Source of the DNA: Halomonas dongshanensis | GTDB taxonomy: Bacteria > Pseudomonadota > Gammaproteobacteria > Pseudomonadales > Halomonadaceae | Direction of reading: 5' to 3' | Length of the DNA stretch: 64,000 nucleotides | NCBI RefSeq assembly: GCF_024790395.1 | Contig: NZ_JAJISC010000007.1 | Location: forward strand, 1 to 64,000 | Shown: one piece after another, positions 27,754 to 37,328 of the stretch | How the letters are laid out: each line of letters begins with the position of its first letter | How positions within the stretch are numbered: position 1 is the stretch's first letter | Translations under genes and position numbers: made by a program | The notes under the pieces: model-generated | Told to the model about the DNA's origin: nothing | The model's input: the letters and a program-made list of their open reading frames with translations, nothing else | Databases searched by the model: none

Positions 27754-27787
27754 GATCTAGTAGATCTAGTAGATCTAGTAGATCTAG
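27754..27787. repeat. Tandem repeat of a 9-bp CTAG-containing unit
   Basis: The unit GATCTAGTA is repeated three times perfectly (27754-27780), followed by a partial fourth copy (GATCTAG). It lies 17 bases after the lon stop, inside the 354-bp lon-hupB gap. Each unit holds an overlapping GATC and CTAG. Apart from this repeat and the hupB promoter, nothing else was recognised in the gap. Confidence 0.9.
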
Positions 27788-27978
27788 AGGTAATAGCATC
27801 AGCTTCGCCGAGGCGAGGGTGGTGCGGAAAAACGAACATCTAGGGGCATTGGCTACAAACGTATCGGGTGTTCGTGCTATCAGTAGGTGTTGAGAGTAAA
27901 AGGTAAGGGCGCTTTTGGGCGAGCTTACTTTGCGTATTGCCCGGCCCTCTGGGGGCGGGTCTTTCGCGGCGGGGTTGC

Positions 27979-28008
27979 TTGACAGGCGTTTTGACGCATT
28001 GCTATAAA
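27979..28008 (+). promoter_or_regulatory. Strong sigma-70 promoter of hupB
   Basis: A perfect -35 TTGACA (27979-27984) is followed after 18 bp by TATAAA (28003-28008). It is the best promoter match in the window, about 80 bases upstream of the HU gene, fitting an abundant protein. Confidence 0.8.
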
Positions 28009-28091
28009 ACGCAGCTATGCTTTGATCGTCCTACGTTGCGGTGACCGCGCCGTTCAGAGCCATTTTTTATGAAACAGTCAAGGGGTGAAGA

Positions 28092-28364
28092 GTGAATAAG
28101 TCTGAGCTGATTGAAGCCATTGCTGCGTCTGCGGACATTCCCAAAGCGGCAGCAACCCGTGCATTGGATGCCATGGTGGAGTCTGTCACCGATAGCCTCA
28201 AGAAGGGCGATAGCGTATCTCTCGTCGGTTTTGGTACCTTCGCTATCAAAGAGCGCGCAGCGCGTACGGGACGCAATCCCCAGACTGGTCAGCCCATCGA
28301 GATCAGTGCTGCCAAAGTACCGAGCTTCAAAGCCGGTAAAGCACTGAAAGACGCCGTTAACTGA
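28092..28364 (+). CDS. hupB: DNA-binding protein HU (GTG start)
   Basis: A 90-aa histone-like protein. It begins [21 protein letters not shown], with the beta-arm [21 protein letters not shown] and C-terminal [15 protein letters not shown], standard for HU-beta. The frame starts with GTG at 28092, with AGGGGTG shortly before it; no ATG offers an alternative with the conserved N-terminus. A strong promoter lies 80 bases upstream and a terminator follows, so it is probably a single-gene unit, between lon and ppiD as in E. coli. Confidence 0.96.
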   Translation: MNKSELIEAIAASADIPKAAATRALDAMVESVTDSLKKGDSVSLVGFGTFAIKERAARTGRNPQTGQPIEISAAKVPSFKAGKALKDAVN

Positions 28365-28388
28365 TTCTACGGCGTAGGCTATGACGCA

Positions 28389-28420
28389 ATGGGCGCATCG
28401 ATTTCGATGCGCCCATGTTA
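28389..28420 (+). terminator. Terminator after hupB
   Basis: ATGGGCGCATCG (28389-28400), loop ATTT, CGATGCGCCCAT (28405-28416) form a perfect 12-bp stem followed by GTTATTTAT. The stem is very stable although the T-run is interrupted. Confidence 0.75.
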
Positions 28421-28472
28421 TTTATGCCCACCAAAAGGGCGCTGATCGGCGCTGTGTATAGCTGAGGCGAGC

Positions 28473-30290
28473 ATGCTGCAAAGTATTCGAGATGGCTCCA
28501 AGAGCTGGGGAGCCAAGATAATCATCGGCCTCATGGTCGCGGCCATGGCCCTGTTTGGCGTGGAGTCGCTGTTTGGTATATTCGGTAGCGACCCCGATGA
28601 AGTCGCCAGCGTCAATGGCGAACCCATCATGCGCCAGCAAGTGGAACTCGAAGTGCAGCGTGCGCTGCGTTCGGGCCAGGTGCCCCCAGAGCAGGAGCGG
28701 GCCCTGCGTAACGACATGCTCGACCAGCTGATCGTCGACGAACTGCTGCGCCAGTACGCCGAGGACGGTCGCCTTTACGTCTCCGACGATCAACTCGATG
28801 AGATGATCGTTAATCTACCTGAATTTCAAGATGCCGATGGCCACTTCTCGGCCGATATGTTCCGCAATCGCTTGGCAAGTGCCGGTTACACGCCGATGTC
28901 GTTTCGCCAGATGCTGCGCGTCGATATCACTCGTCAGCAACTGCAGCAGGGGCTCGCTTTCAGCGATTTCACCCTGCCCAGCGAGCAGGCACGTCTAGCC
29001 GAGCTTCAGCGCCAGCAGCGTGAGATCCGCTATACGATTCTCGATGGCGCCAACGTAGCTGCCGAGCAGTCGCCGACTGACGAGCAGCTACAAGCCTACT
29101 ACGCCGATAACGAAGCGGACTTCATGCGCCCCGAGCAGGTGCGCGTCGAGTACGTTTTGCTCGACCGTGAGCGTATGGCCGAAGGCATCGCCGTCGATGA
29201 CGACGAACTCATGGCGGCCTACCGCGAAGAGAACCAGAACGCCGACCGGCGTTTGTCGCATATCATGGTCACCTACGGCACCGAGCGCACTCGTGAAGAA
29301 GCCGAAGCGCGCGTCGAGCAAATCGTCGATGAGCTCGATGCCGGTGAAGACTTCGCCACCGCTGCCCAGCGCTACTCCGACGATCTGGTTTCGGCCGAGC
29401 AGGGCGGCGATCTCGGCGTGACCGGTCGCGGCATCTTCGATGCCCCCTTCGATGAGGCGGCGTTTGCGCTGCTCGAAGGCGAAGTTTCGGCGCCGGTCGA
29501 AATGAACGATGCTTTCCACATCATTCGTGCCGACGAAGTGCTAGCCCCTTCGTTTGAGCAGCAGCGTGAGGTACTGCGTCAACAAGCAGCGCTAAGCCAG
29601 GTCGATGGCGAGTTCAACCAGCAGGTCCAGCGCCTGATCGACGAAAGCTTTGCTGCCGAAGATCTGCAAAGCGTGGCCGACGACCTGGGGCTCGAGCTCC
29701 ACCAAACCGACTGGTTGGGGCGGGACGAAGGTGACGACGTGCTCTCCGAGCCCGGCGTCATGGCCGAAGCCTTCAGCCCCGAAGTGCTGGGCGAGGGTTA
29801 TAACAGCGAAGTGATCGAGCTTGGTGACGACCGGCGCTTGGTGCTGCGTGTTGCCGAGCATCGCGACGCCACGCTGCTGCCGCTGGATGAGGTGCGCGAT
29901 GAGGTCGTGGCCCGCGTTCAGGCTCAGCTCGGTCTCGATGCGCTGCGCGAGCAGGCGCAAGCCCAGCTAAGGGAGCTACGCAGTGGCGCAAGCGCTGATA
30001 TCGACTGGGTAGGCCCGGTTAGCGTAACGCGCCAAAACAGTGCGACCGTGCCTGAAGCGATTGCCCAGGAAGCGTTTCGCTTGGCGCGGCCCGCCGAAGG
30101 CGAAAGTCGCTTCGGCATGGCTGATGTGCCCCAAGGAGTAGCCATTATCGCTGTCGATGAGGTCACCACCGGCGAGGTCGACGATGAGCTGGAAAGCTTC
30201 GTTGCACGTATGGCCGAGCAACTGCGCGCCCAGGCCGTGGTGCAAGGGCTGATCGATGACCTGCGCAGCGATGCCGATATCGAGCGCTAA
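28473..30290 (+). CDS. ppiD: Periplasmic folding chaperone PpiD
   Basis: A 605-aa inner-membrane-anchored chaperone that helps outer-membrane and periplasmic proteins fold after Sec export. A single transmembrane helix (~15-35: IIIGLMVAAMALFGVESLFG) is followed by a SurA-like N-domain and a parvulin-type PpiC domain (~255-355, with DRRLSHIMVTYGTERTREEA, AGEDFATAAQRYSDD and GGDLGVTGRG). Length is close to E. coli PpiD (623). GAGG precedes the ATG. It ends the tig-to-ppiD quality-control region. Confidence 0.93.
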   Translation: MLQSIRDGSKSWGAKIIIGLMVAAMALFGVESLFGIFGSDPDEVASVNGEPIMRQQVELEVQRALRSGQVPPEQERALRNDMLDQLIVDELLRQYAEDGRLYVSDDQLDEMIVNLPEFQDADGHFSADMFRNRLASAGYTPMSFRQMLRVDITRQQLQQGLAFSDFTLPSEQARLAELQRQQREIRYTILDGANVAAEQSPTDEQLQAYYADNEADFMRPEQVRVEYVLLDRERMAEGIAVDDDELMAAYREENQNADRRLSHIMVTYGTERTREEAEARVEQIVDELDAGEDFATAAQRYSDDLVSAEQGGDLGVTGRGIFDAPFDEAAFALLEGEVSAPVEMNDAFHIIRADEVLAPSFEQQREVLRQQAALSQVDGEFNQQVQRLIDESFAAEDLQSVADDLGLELHQTDWLGRDEGDDVLSEPGVMAEAFSPEVLGEGYNSEVIELGDDRRLVLRVAEHRDATLLPLDEVRDEVVARVQAQLGLDALREQAQAQLRELRSGASADIDWVGPVSVTRQNSATVPEAIAQEAFRLARPAEGESRFGMADVPQGVAIIAVDEVTTGEVDDELESFVARMAEQLRAQAVVQGLIDDLRSDADIER

Positions 30291-30346
30291 CTCGAGCGTA
30301 AACCCGTATGGACGCGCTAGTTAGCTGCGTGTGAGAGGTAAGTAAC

Positions 30347-30380
30347 AAAAAAACCGGTCTCGAAAGAGGCCGGTTTTTCT
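30347..30380. terminator. Bidirectional terminator between ppiD and lpxH
   Basis: CCGGTCTC (30354-30361), a GAAA tetraloop and GAGGCCGG (30366-30373) are flanked by an A-run on the left and TTTTT on the right. It can stop both the plus-strand ppiD transcript and the converging minus-strand lpxH transcript. Confidence 0.9.
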
Positions 30381-30424
30381 TTGCGCCGACTTATATGGCG
30401 TTTTTTCTAGCGCTTACGCACCTC

Positions 30425-31201
30425 TCAAGGCGCTGGCGGTGCGCCGAGCGGGAACTGACGCAACGCAGGAGTGGGAAGGCCTGTATCCACCGCTTCGATG
30501 ACGATGTCCCAGCCGTAGCCGTCTCCCCAGTCACCCAACACGTAGCGCTTGGCGGGCACCTCTTCGACGACGAGGTCGTGTACCTTGGGACGATGCGTAT
30601 GGCCGTGAATCAGAGTCGAAACGCCGTGGCGCTGCATCCGTGCCACGACTTCCTCGGGGGTTACGTCCATGATCGCTTCGGCCTTGTTGGCATTGGCCTC
30701 GCCAGACTGCAGGCGCAGACTTTTGGCAAGCTCCAGGCGCTGTTCGATGGGTAGGGCGAGAATTTGCCCTTGCCAGGCCTCGCTGCGCGACTGCTGACGA
30801 AAGGCCATGTAGGCGTCGTCACGCGTACATAAGCTATCGCCGTGAAGCACAACTAGCGCTAGCCCCTCGATCTCTAGTGCCTGCTCTTCGGGCATGAGCG
30901 AAGCCCCAGCGGCCTCGGCAAAGCGCTCACCGATGAGAAAGTCGCGGTTGCCGTGCATAAAGTGCACGGCGGTGCCGCTATCGCTGAGCGTCTTTAGCCG
31001 CAGGATCACCTCATTGGCAACGGCGGTGAGCGGCGTGGGATGATCCAGAAGGTCATCGCCGATCCAGGCGTCGAAGAGATCGCCCAGCACATAGAGCGCA
31101 TCCGCGCCCTTGACCGTGGTCTCCAGGTAGCGGTAGAAGCCCTGATTGACCTCTGGGGTCTCAGGGCTCAAATGTAGATCGGCTACGAGCAGCGTGCGCA
31201 T
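30425..31201 (-). CDS. lpxH: UDP-2,3-diacylglucosamine diphosphatase
   Basis: A 258-aa peripheral membrane enzyme of lipid A synthesis that cleaves UDP-2,3-diacylglucosamine to lipid X and UMP. It has the calcineurin-like phosphoesterase metal motifs: ADLHLSP (~6-12), GDLFDAWIGDD, HGNRDFL, HGDSLC and HGHTHRP. The ATG at 31201 gives MRTLLVADLHL and has GGGGTGG five bases upstream. It follows ppiB by 15 bases as in E. coli, where ppiB-lpxH are also adjacent. The C-terminus has ~15 extra Pro-rich residues (GLPTPALRQFPLGAPPAP). Confidence 0.95.
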   Translation of the reverse strand: MRTLLVADLHLSPETPEVNQGFYRYLETTVKGADALYVLGDLFDAWIGDDLLDHPTPLTAVANEVILRLKTLSDSGTAVHFMHGNRDFLIGERFAEAAGASLMPEEQALEIEGLALVVLHGDSLCTRDDAYMAFRQQSRSEAWQGQILALPIEQRLELAKSLRLQSGEANANKAEAIMDVTPEEVVARMQRHGVSTLIHGHTHRPKVHDLVVEEVPAKRYVLGDWGDGYGWDIVIEAVDTGLPTPALRQFPLGAPPAP

Positions 31202-31216
31202 TAAAACCACCCCGAA

Positions 31217-31717
31217 TCAAGCGTCTTCTTTGACGTAGGCGCGCTCGATGACCACGTCTTCGGCGGGCACGTCGGCGTGCATGCCCCGGCGCGTGGTGCT
31301 GACTCCCTTGATCCGCTCGACTACGTCCATCCCCTCGACGACTTCGCCGAAAACGGCGTAGCCCCAGCCCTGCAGGCTTTTGCCGCTATGGTTCAAGAAG
31401 GCGTTGTCACCGACGTTGATGAAGAACTGTGCGGTCGCCGAGTGGGGGTCTTGGGTGCGCGCCATGGCCAGCGTGCCGATGGTGTTGTGGAGGCCGTTGT
31501 CGGCTTCGTTTTCGATGGGGTCGCGGGTGGGTTTTTGATTGAACTCCTGATCGAAGCCGCCGCCCTGGATCATGAAACCGTCGATAACGCGGTGGAACAG
31601 GGTGCCGTCGTAAAAGCCGTCGCGAACGTACTGCTCGAAGTTGGCTGCGGTGGCGGGCGCTTTCTCGTGATTGAGAGCGATGGTGATGTCACCGAAGTTG
31701 GTCTGTAATACGATCAT
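31217..31717 (-). CDS. ppiB: Cytoplasmic cyclophilin-type peptidyl-prolyl isomerase
   Basis: This 166-aa single-domain cyclophilin shows [15 protein letters not shown] (catalytic Arg region), TGTLAMAR-like [21 protein letters not shown] and [16 protein letters not shown]. No signal peptide is present, so it is the cytoplasmic PpiB type. The ATG at 31717 ([10 protein letters not shown]) has AGGA eight bases upstream; a frame opening six codons earlier is not needed. It is co-oriented with lpxH and divergent from glnS. Confidence 0.95.
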   Translation of the reverse strand: MIVLQTNFGDITIALNHEKAPATAANFEQYVRDGFYDGTLFHRVIDGFMIQGGGFDQEFNQKPTRDPIENEADNGLHNTIGTLAMARTQDPHSATAQFFINVGDNAFLNHSGKSLQGWGYAVFGEVVEGMDVVERIKGVSTTRRGMHADVPAEDVVIERAYVKEDA

Positions 31718-31749
31718 CGATAAATTCCTGTTCATTAAAGGCGTTCGCC

Positions 31750-31780
31750 TTGGCGCTGTGCAATGGCGTCACGTTATAAT
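31750..31780 (+). promoter_or_regulatory. Candidate promoter for glnS-cysS
   Basis: A perfect TATAAT (31775-31780) lies in the 166-bp ppiB-glnS gap, with TTGGCG (31750-31755) 19 bp upstream. Transcription from it would give a leader of about 97 nt containing the nested hairpin at 31796-31846. Confidence 0.5.
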
Positions 31781-31795
31781 AGCGGTTTTGCTCGG

Positions 31796-31846
31796 CACCG
31801 CGAAGCGTGTTGCGGTTATCGCCCCTCGGCGAGGCGATACGCGGTG
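31796..31846 (+). other. Nested hairpin in the glnS leader
   Basis: CACCGCG (31796-31802) pairs with CGCGGTG (31840-31846), and inside it TATCGCC (31817-31823) pairs with GGCGATA (31833-31839). The two right arms are contiguous, so the helices stack with a 14-base left-side bulge. It ends 37 bases before the glnS ATG. No known riboswitch class was recognised. Confidence 0.55.
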
Positions 31847-31883
31847 GCCGAGCTCGTATCCACCACGAGGTTATCGAGCCAAC

Positions 31884-33563
31884 ATGACCAACGAGACCAC
31901 CCCAGCGCCAAACTTCATTCGTAATCAGCTACGCGAAGAGATCGAGGGCGGCCAGGTCACCAACATCGTGACGCGCTTTCCCCCCGAGCCCAACGGCTTT
32001 CTGCACATTGGCCACGCCAAGTCGATCTGTCTGAACTTTGGCCTCGCCGAGCAGTTGGGTGGACAGTGTCACCTGCGCTTCGATGACACCAATCCGGCCA
32101 AGGAAGAGCAGGCCTATATCGATGCGATCAAGGCAGACGTCCAGTGGCTGGGCTTTAAGTGGGCAGGCGAGGTGCGCTACGCCTCGGACTACTTCGAGCA
32201 GCTTTATGCCTGGGCCCAGCACCTGATCCGTGAGGGCAAGGCCTACGTCGACGATCTTTCACCCGATGAAATTCGCGAATATCGCGGTACGCTCACCGCG
32301 CCTGGAAAGCCGAGCCCCTATCGCGAGCGGAGCGTCGATGAGAACCTCGCGTTGTTGGAAAAGATGCGCCTGGGTGAATTCGGCGAAGGCGAGAAGGTGT
32401 TACGCGCCAAGATCGACATGGCCTCGCCCAACATCAATCTGCGCGATCCGATCCTCTATCGTATTCGCCACGCCCATCACCACCAGACCGGTGATCAGTG
32501 GAAGATCTACCCCTCCTACGACTTCACTCACGGCCAGTCGGACGCCATCGAAGGGGTAACCCACTCCATCTGCACCCTGGAGTTCGAGGACCATCGCCCG
32601 CTCTACGAGTGGTTCTTGAACAACCTGCCGGTGCCGTGTAAGCCGCGCCAGATCGAGTTCGCCCGGCTCAACCTGAATTACACCCTGACCTCCAAACGTA
32701 AGCTCAAGCTGCTGGTAGACGAAGGCATCGTCGACGGTTGGGACGACCCGCGCATGCCGACCATTTCAGGCATGCGCCGTCGCGGCTACACCCCGGCTTC
32801 GATCCGTAAGTTCTGCGAGATGATCGGAGTGACCCGCGCCGACGGTGGCCTAGTCGACATCGCCATGCTGACCCACGCCATCCGGTCGGATCTCGAAGAC
32901 AACGCGCCGCGCGCCATGTGCGTGCTCGACCCGCTCAAAGTCGTGCTCACCAACGTCGACGAGGGCTTTGAGGAAGTGTACGAAGTGCCTGGTCACCCGG
33001 CGCGGGAAGACATGCCGCTGCGTAAGGTTCCCTTCACCCGCGAGCTCTACATCGAGCGCGACGATTTCATGGAAGATGCGCCGAAGAAGTTCTTCCGCCT
33101 GGCGCCGGGCAAGGAAGTGCGCCTGCGCAATAGCTACGTGATTCGCTGCGACGAGGTGATCAAGGATGCCGCTGGCGAGATCATTGAGCTGCGCTGTTCG
33201 GTGGATTTCGACACCCTAGGCAAAAACCCCGAAGGGCGTAAGGTCAAGGGCGTGATCCACTGGGTTAGCGCGGCGCACGGCGTGCCCATGGAAGTGCGTC
33301 TCTACGACAATCTTTTCATGGTCGAACAGCCTGATCGCGACAAGGACGCTGATTTTCTCGAACACCTCAATCCTGCATCGCTTAGCGTATGTCAGGCGAT
33401 CGGTGAGCCGAGCCTAGCTGGCGCCGAGAGCGAGGCGCGCTATCAGTTCGAGCGGGTCGGTTACTTCTGTGCCGACCGCCACGCCTCGACGCCGGAAAAA
33501 CTGGTGTTCAACCGCACCGTCGGGCTGAAGGACAGCTGGGCGAAGATCAAGCAGAAAGGCTAA
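31884..33563 (+). CDS. glnS: Glutaminyl-tRNA synthetase
   Basis: A 559-aa class I synthetase charging tRNA-Gln. The HIGH motif is HIGHAKS (~34-40) and the KMSKS-type loop is TSKRKLKLL (~265-273); both are normal for Gln[16 protein letters not shown] and [10 protein letters not shown] are strong family signatures. The ATG at 31884 ([16 protein letters not shown]) matches the family N-terminus; an open frame upstream to 31671 is not supported. No strong Shine-Dalgarno sequence is visible, which may relate to the structured leader. cysS follows after 12 bases, so the two likely form an operon. Confidence 0.97.
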   Translation: MTNETTPAPNFIRNQLREEIEGGQVTNIVTRFPPEPNGFLHIGHAKSICLNFGLAEQLGGQCHLRFDDTNPAKEEQAYIDAIKADVQWLGFKWAGEVRYASDYFEQLYAWAQHLIREGKAYVDDLSPDEIREYRGTLTAPGKPSPYRERSVDENLALLEKMRLGEFGEGEKVLRAKIDMASPNINLRDPILYRIRHAHHHQTGDQWKIYPSYDFTHGQSDAIEGVTHSICTLEFEDHRPLYEWFLNNLPVPCKPRQIEFARLNLNYTLTSKRKLKLLVDEGIVDGWDDPRMPTISGMRRRGYTPASIRKFCEMIGVTRADGGLVDIAMLTHAIRSDLEDNAPRAMCVLDPLKVVLTNVDEGFEEVYEVPGHPAREDMPLRKVPFTRELYIERDDFMEDAPKKFFRLAPGKEVRLRNSYVIRCDEVIKDAAGEIIELRCSVDFDTLGKNPEGRKVKGVIHWVSAAHGVPMEVRLYDNLFMVEQPDRDKDADFLEHLNPASLSVCQAIGEPSLAGAESEARYQFERVGYFCADRHASTPEKLVFNRTVGLKDSWAKIKQKG

Positions 33564-33575
33564 GGACGAGGGCGT

Positions 33576-34970
33576 ATGCAAATCTACAATACCCTGACGC
33601 GTCGTAAGGAGCCCTTCACCCCGCTGGTGCCGGGCAAGGTGAGCATGTATGTGTGCGGAATGACGGTGTACGACTACTGCCACCTGGGACACGCCCGGGT
33701 CATGGTCGCCTTCGATGTCATCACCCGCTACTTGCGTGCCCGGGGCTACGATGTCACCTACGTGCGCAACATCACCGACATCGACGACAAGATACTCAAG
33801 CGTGCCGAGGAGAACGGCGAGAGCATCGCCGCACTCACCGAGCGTATGATCGACGCCATGCACGAAGACGAAGCGCGTCTTGGTGTGCTGCCGCCCTCTC
33901 AAGAGCCCAAGGCAACGGGGCATATTGACGAGATCGTGGCGATGATCGAAACGCTAATCGACAAGGGTTACGCCTACGCCGCCGATAACGGTGACGTCTA
34001 CTACCGGGTACGTGAGTTCGCCGACTATGGCAAGCTCAATAACCGTAAGCTCGACGACATGCTCTCGGGGGCACGCGTCGAGGTCGATGCGCACAAGCAA
34101 GACCCGCTCGACTTCGTGCTATGGAAAGCGGCCAAGCCCGGTGAGGCGCACTGGCATTCGCCCTGGGGCGCGGGTCGCCCTGGCTGGCACATCGAGTGCT
34201 CGGCGATGTCGACCTGCTGCCTGGGCGAGACCTTCGACATTCACGGCGGCGGGCCGGACTTGACCTTTCCCCACCACGAAAACGAGATTGCCCAATCCGA
34301 GGCGGCTACCGGCAAGACCTACGTCAATACCTGGATGCACGCGGGTGCGGTGCGGGTGAACCAGGAGAAGATGTCCAAATCGCTGGGTAACTTCTTCACC
34401 ATCCGCGATGTATTGGCCGAACACGATGCCGAAGTGGTGCGCTTTCTACTCGTGGCGAGCCACTACCGTAGCCCGATCAACTACTCCACCGAGTCGTTGG
34501 TCGAAGCCCGCAAATCGCTGATTCGCCTCTATACCGCTCTGGATGGCGTTGCGCTAGAAGGTGAGGCACCTGCAGAGTCGGGTGAGTCGCCGTATCGTGC
34601 GCGCTTTTTGGCGGCGATGGACGATGACTTCAATACGCCCGAAGCGCTGGCGGTACTGTTCGAGCTTGCCCGCGACGTCAATCGCCATCGCCAGGAGAGC
34701 GTTGAAACGTGCCGAGCGCTCGCTCGCGAACTCAAAGAGCTTGGCGGCATTCTGGGGCTTTTGCAGCAGGCGCCGGAGCGCTTTCTCAAAGGGGGGCAGC
34801 AGGCCATGCCGTTGAGCGAGGAGGAGATACTTGCACGTATTCAGGCACGCCAAGACGCTAAGGCAGCCCGCGACTTCGCCCGCGCCGACGCCATCCGCGA
34901 CGAGCTGGCCGCACTCGGCATCGTGCTCAAGGACTCCCGCGAAGGCACGACATGGGTATTGGAGTCGTAG
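33576..34970 (+). CDS. cysS: Cysteinyl-tRNA synthetase
   Basis: A 464-aa class I synthetase. The zinc-binding and HIGH region is [15 protein letters not shown] (~28-42). Another zinc ligand cluster includes WHIECSAMS and [14 protein letters not shown], and KMSKS is KMSKSLGNF (~270). Length is standard. AGGA lies nine bases before the ATG. Twelve bases follow glnS, as in several gammaproteobacteria. Confidence 0.97.
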   Translation: MQIYNTLTRRKEPFTPLVPGKVSMYVCGMTVYDYCHLGHARVMVAFDVITRYLRARGYDVTYVRNITDIDDKILKRAEENGESIAALTERMIDAMHEDEARLGVLPPSQEPKATGHIDEIVAMIETLIDKGYAYAADNGDVYYRVREFADYGKLNNRKLDDMLSGARVEVDAHKQDPLDFVLWKAAKPGEAHWHSPWGAGRPGWHIECSAMSTCCLGETFDIHGGGPDLTFPHHENEIAQSEAATGKTYVNTWMHAGAVRVNQEKMSKSLGNFFTIRDVLAEHDAEVVRFLLVASHYRSPINYSTESLVEARKSLIRLYTALDGVALEGEAPAESGESPYRARFLAAMDDDFNTPEALAVLFELARDVNRHRQESVETCRALARELKELGGILGLLQQAPERFLKGGQQAMPLSEEEILARIQARQDAKAARDFARADAIRDELAALGIVLKDSREGTTWVLES

Positions 34971-35034
34971 TAACGGAGCGTAGTAACGGCTGGAGTTGTT
35001 GGCGTATCCGCTCTACCTTAAAAAGCATGCCGAC

Positions 35035-35074
35035 CATACCCAGCCCCGTTCGCTTGAGGCGGGTGCTGGGTATG
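35035..35074. other. Large hairpin downstream of cysS
   Basis: CATACCCAGC (35035-35044) pairs with GCTGGGTATG (35065-35074), and CCCG (35045-35048) can continue the helix with CGGG (35060-35063). No T-run follows, so it is not a classical terminator. It lies in the 236-bp gap between cysS and osmF. The rest of the gap shows no clear promoter. Confidence 0.6.
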
Positions 35075-35206
35075 CATGGATCCGTTGAGCGGTTACCACG
35101 CAGGCGGTACGTGTTTCGGCGACGTGTATCTACGTACATAAGGATATGACCCAGCATCCTCGGGTAATACGCTCGAGAATCGACACCCGATATAGGATTC
35201 ATCGAT

Positions 35207-36139
35207 ATGCGCCTTCTGCCTCTCTCTGCCGTTGTCACGGCACTTGCCCTGGGTACAGCCGTTTCCTCCGCGCTTGCCGATGACCCCATCGTCGTGTCAT
35301 CGAAGATCGACACCGAAGGGGCGGTACTGGGCGAGCTCATTATCCAGACGCTGGAGCATCATGATATTCCGGTCGAAAACCGCCTCCAGCTAGGAGCGAC
35401 CAGCGTGGTGCGCAATGCGCTGCTGGCAGGGGAGATCGACCTCTACCCGGAGTACACCGGCAACGGCGCGTTTTTCTTCGACATGGCGGATAGCCCGGTA
35501 TGGACCGACCCCGAGCAGGCCTATGACGCCGTGCGCGAACGCGATGCCGAGCAGGGTATCGTTTGGCTGGCGCCTGCCAGCGCCAACAATACCTGGGCGA
35601 TGAGCGTGCGGGGCGATCTGGCCGAGGAGCACGATCTCGTCACCCTGGAAGACTTGGCGCGCTACCTGGAAGAGGATGGCGAGTTCAAATTTGCCGCCAG
35701 CGCTGAGTTCGTCGAATCGCCCCAGGCGCTTCCCGCGTTTCAACAGGCCTACGGTTTCGAGTTGAGCGACGATCAACTGCTGGTGCTTTCCGGCGGTAAT
35801 ACCGCCGCGACCATGCGCGCGGCGGCCCAGGGCACCAGCGGCGTCAATGCGGCCATGACCTATGGCACCGATGGCGGTCTGGTCGCCTTGGGCTTGGTGG
35901 TGCTTGAAGACACCCAAGGCGTACAGCCGGTCTATCAGCCTGCGCCTACCGTGCGCCACGCGGTGCTCGAGCGCTACCCCGAGATGCAGGCCCCGCTCGA
36001 AGCGCTCTTCGCGACCCTCGATGAAACCACGCTGCGCGAGCTCAACGCCGACGTGGCGGTCAACGGCCTATCGGCCGATCAGGTCGCTCGTGACTATCTC
36101 GAAGAGCTGGATCGGGATAGCGATGACAGCGATCAGTAA
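35207..36139 (+). CDS. osmF: Osmoprotectant ABC transporter, periplasmic binding protein (YehZ/OsmF type)
   Basis: A 310-aa secreted solute-binding protein of the glycine-betaine/choline (OpuAC-like) family. The signal peptide (MRLLPLSAVVTALALG...SALA) should be cut near residue 25. The mature protein starts DDPIVVSSKIDTEGAVLGELI, followed by DLYPEYTGNG, ASANNTWAM and SGGNTAATMRAA, typical of YehZ/OsmF. The gene heads a four-gene transport operon; the next gene overlaps it by 17 bp. The substrate is probably a betaine-type compound, fitting a halophile, but the exact ligand cannot be read from sequence. Confidence 0.9.
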   Translation: MRLLPLSAVVTALALGTAVSSALADDPIVVSSKIDTEGAVLGELIIQTLEHHDIPVENRLQLGATSVVRNALLAGEIDLYPEYTGNGAFFFDMADSPVWTDPEQAYDAVRERDAEQGIVWLAPASANNTWAMSVRGDLAEEHDLVTLEDLARYLEEDGEFKFAASAEFVESPQALPAFQQAYGFELSDDQLLVLSGGNTAATMRAAAQGTSGVNAAMTYGTDGGLVALGLVVLEDTQGVQPVYQPAPTVRHAVLERYPEMQAPLEALFATLDETTLRELNADVAVNGLSADQVARDYLEELDRDSDDSDQ

Positions 36140-37328
36140 AGAAGAACGTACTGCCCGCCAAGGCAGCGATAAGTGTTTTGTGCCCAACATCGTTTTAATC
36201 ACGCTGAGCCTTGGCTTGCTCATGCTGCTATGGTCGGTGGATAGCGTCTCGATTGCGCCCAACCGCATCGTGCCGGGCAGCGGCTTTATGCTATGGCAAG
36301 CCTTGGGGCTGCCCGGCGCGCTGCTGGTCAGCGTACTCATCGCCGCCTTAGCGGCCCTGGCGTTGACGCCGCAGAAGCGTTTCTACAGTGCTCAGCTCAT
36401 CATCATTGCGCTATTACTGCTATTGATGCCCTTTGGGCTTATGGTGGCAGGGGCGCTATTGATCGAGCCGGATATGCCCCAGGCGCGCTTGGGCGTAAGC
36501 GGCGGTTTCTGGTGTTTACTCTTCGTCATGCTGCTAGCGCTGGTGGAAGTGCGCCTGCGGCTTAAGCTCTCGCGCCTATGGCCAGCGCTGCTGCTATGTT
36601 TCGTCGCCGCCGTTTGGTGGCTGTGCGCGCTGAGTTGGCTCGATCATGTAGCACTGGTGCAAGAGTTCAAGGCGCGCGACGCGCAGTTCATGCGTGCTCT
36701 GCAGCAGCACTTGGTGCTGGTGGGCGTCTCGGTGTCGCTAAGCGTCGTGCTAGGGCTTGCCCTAGCGCTTGCCATGCGGCGCTTCTCGCGGCTCAATCGC
36801 TTGGGCTTTGCGTTACTCAATTTCGTTCAAACCATTCCCAGTCTTGCGCTCTTTGGCCTGCTGTTGGCGCCGCTGGCGTGGTTGGCAAGCCAGGTGCCTT
36901 TGCTAGCGCGCTTGGGTGTCAGCGGTATCGGCATGGCACCCGCATTGATCGCGCTGGTGGCCTATAGTCTCTTACCCATGGTACGCAATACCTACACCGC
37001 GCTCGATGAAGTCGATGAGGCCACGCTTGAGGCCGCCACGGCCATGGGCATGCGTAGCGCCCAGCGTTTTTGGCAAGTGCGCCTGCCGCTGGCGCTACCG
37101 GTGCTGATCGAAGGCGTGCGTATCACTGCGGTTCAGGCCATTGGCCTTGCTACGGTGGCGGCACTGATTGGTGCGGGCGGGCTTGGCACCTTCATCTTTC
37201 AGGGGCTGGGGCAGGCTGCCATGGACATGGTACTGCTCGGCGCGCTGCCTATCCTGGTGCTGGCGCTACTCGTCGACGCCAGCCTCGGTGCACTAGCCGA
37301 ACGACTTCGACCCGAGGGCATGCAATGA
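36123..37328 (+). CDS. yehY: Osmoprotectant ABC transporter permease (YehY type)
   Basis: A 401-aa inner-membrane permease. About four hydrophobic segments (~25-175) precede the BPD transmembrane domain (~190-390). The EAA-loop region that contacts the ATPase is EATLEAATAMGMRSAQRFWQ. The N-terminal extension is also seen in E. coli YehY (385 aa). The start at 36123 overlaps the end of osmF; its Shine-Dalgarno sequence is weak, so translation is probably coupled. Its stop overlaps the yehX ATG (ATGA). Confidence 0.9.
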   Translation: MTAISKEERTARQGSDKCFVPNIVLITLSLGLLMLLWSVDSVSIAPNRIVPGSGFMLWQALGLPGALLVSVLIAALAALALTPQKRFYSAQLIIIALLLLLMPFGLMVAGALLIEPDMPQARLGVSGGFWCLLFVMLLALVEVRLRLKLSRLWPALLLCFVAAVWWLCALSWLDHVALVQEFKARDAQFMRALQQHLVLVGVSVSLSVVLGLALALAMRRFSRLNRLGFALLNFVQTIPSLALFGLLLAPLAWLASQVPLLARLGVSGIGMAPALIALVAYSLLPMVRNTYTALDEVDEATLEAATAMGMRSAQRFWQVRLPLALPVLIEGVRITAVQAIGLATVAALIGAGGLGTFIFQGLGQAAMDMVLLGALPILVLALLVDASLGALAERLRPEGMQ

